Positions 63,208-64,000 of a stretch of DNA of 64,000 nt are shown piece by piece. Below the pieces are notes generated by a model. It had not been told where the DNA came from, searched no databases, and saw only the letters and a list, made by a program, of their open reading frames with translations. Source of the DNA: Pseudaminobacter soli (ex Li et al. 2025) (GTDB lineage Bacteria > Pseudomonadota > Alphaproteobacteria > Rhizobiales > Rhizobiaceae). A program made the position numbers and the translations under genes. Each line of letters opens with the position of its first letter. The stretch's first letter is position 1. Location of the stretch: NCBI RefSeq assembly GCF_003012705.1, contig NZ_PXYL01000011.1, positions 62,001 to 126,000 of the forward strand, given 5' to 3'.

Positions 63208-64000
63208 ATGGCTTTGATCAATGCCCGCAATCTCGGCATCACCCTCGGTGCGCCGCTCTTTTCGAACCTAAATTTTGCTGTCGAAGCAGGCGACCGCCTC
63301 GGCCTCATCGCCGCCAACGGTCGTGGAAAATCCACGCTGCTGAGATGCATTGCCGGCAGCCTTGAGCCGACCGCCGGCGAGATCACCCGCTCCCGCGGCC
63401 TGCGTGTCGGCCATGTCGAGCAGGATGTTCCGGCAGGCCTGTTGGCTACGCCATTTTACGACGCCGTCCATCAGGCGCTTCCGGCCGAACAGGCCGAAAC
63501 GGAGGCCTGGCGCGTCGATGTCGTGCTGGCTTCGCTCGACGTGCCGCAGGATTTCTATCGGCGCCCGCTCGGCAAGCTGAGCGGCGGCTGGCAGCGCCTG
63601 GCGTTGCTCGCGCGCGTCTGGGTCACGGAGCCCGACGTACTGCTGCTCGACGAGCCGACCAACCATCTCGACCTTGCCCGCATCAGCCAGCTCGAGGAAT
63701 GGCTGACCGCATTGCCGCGCGACGTGCCGGTTGTGATGTCGAGCCACGACCGCGCCTTTCTCGACGCCACGACGAACCGAACGTTGTTTCTGAGGCCCGA
63801 GCAGTCGCAGGGCTTTTCGTTGCCCTATAGCCGGGCGCGGGAAGCGTTGGACGAAATCGATGCCGCGGACGAGCGCAAGTTTCAGCGCGACATGAAGACC
63901 GCGCAGCAACTGCGCCGCCAGGCGGCCAAGCTCAACAATATCGGCATCAACTCCGGCAGCGATCTTCTGGTTGTGAAGACCAAGCAGTTGAAGCAGCGGG
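63208..64000 (+). CDS. ABC-F family ATPase, 3' end outside window
   Basis: This is the first 264 codons of a ribosome-associated ABC-F protein. The first ATPase domain is complete: Walker A GLIAANGRGKST, signature LSGGWQRLALLARV, Walker B VLLLDEPTNHLD, and the H-switch SSHDRAFLD. The inter-domain linker begins at about 215 (EEALDEIDAADERKF-like, here EALDEIDAADERK). No membrane segments. ABC-F proteins rescue or regulate ribosomes or give antibiotic resistance; the subtype cannot be told from half the protein. The start is ATG 63208 with a weak ribosome site. Confidence 0.92.
   Translation, partial: MALINARNLGITLGAPLFSNLNFAVEAGDRLGLIAANGRGKSTLLRCIAGSLEPTAGEITRSRGLRVGHVEQDVPAGLLATPFYDAVHQALPAEQAETEAWRVDVVLASLDVPQDFYRRPLGKLSGGWQRLALLARVWVTEPDVLLLDEPTNHLDLARISQLEEWLTALPRDVPVVMSSHDRAFLDATTNRTLFLRPEQSQGFSLPYSRAREALDEIDAADERKFQRDMKTAQQLRRQAAKLNNIGINSGSDLLVVKTKQLKQR

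Overview
The window is GC-rich chromosomal DNA, almost certainly from an alphaproteobacterium of the order Hyphomicrobiales. The evidence is a red-type (form IC) Rubisco with CbbX, five Brucella-type BA14K proteins, DUF1344 proteins, a UvrB with a long N-terminal tail, and a bacterial tetrahydromethanopterin (H4MPT) pathway. A Mesorhizobium/Aminobacter-like Phyllobacteriaceae member is my best guess, but the genus is an inference.

Positions 1-43,690 form one methylotrophy-plus-autotrophy island. (1) 1-9,147: methanol oxidation. It holds a lanthanide-type methanol dehydrogenase (xoxF), its cytochrome (xoxG, cut by the window edge), a small Cys protein, a six-gene operon for a proposed quinoprotein relay (Cys protein, NitT/TauT-type ABC importer, zinc metallohydrolase, SoxYZ-like carrier), and a class I cytochrome c. 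(2) 9,217-20,250: a ten-gene cbb operon (fbp-prkB-tkt-fba-cbbL-cbbS-cbbX-rpe-thioredoxin-like-gph) divergent from cbbR. (3) 20,255-25,351: a six-gene operon of the PQQ-dependent alcohol dehydrogenase-associated ABC system (binding protein, YVTN propeller, cupredoxin-like protein, ATPase, ABC-2 permease, periplasmic protein). (4) 25,749-43,687: formaldehyde oxidation through H4MPT and methanofuran. It contains the enzymes fae, mtdB, mch and fhcBADC, plus about a dozen biosynthesis-type genes, including an MfnB-FolB fusion, an MfnE-like kinase, a DmrB-like flavoprotein, a ribofuranosylaminobenzene-phosphate synthase and two ATP-grasp enzymes.

Together these genes would oxidise methanol to formaldehyde in the periplasm (XoxF/XoxG), trap formaldehyde with Fae, oxidise it to formate through MtdB, Mch and the Fhc complex, and fix CO2 through the Calvin cycle. 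The window has no mxaF, no serine-cycle genes, no formate dehydrogenase, no pqq synthesis genes and no gap/pgk. These must lie elsewhere or be absent.

From 43,710 onward the content is ordinary chromosome: a MerR-regulated zinc/cadmium-type P-ATPase with a His-rich N-terminus, two L,D-transpeptidases, a tandem array of five BA14K genes with matching promoters and hairpins, two cold-shock proteins, a phosphoglycerol transferase-like membrane enzyme, dodecin, uvrB, a glycosyltransferase, a SemiSWEET transporter, two DUF1344 proteins, a DUF937 protein and the start of an ABC-F ATPase.

No tRNA, rRNA, insertion sequence, integrase or CRISPR array was recognised.
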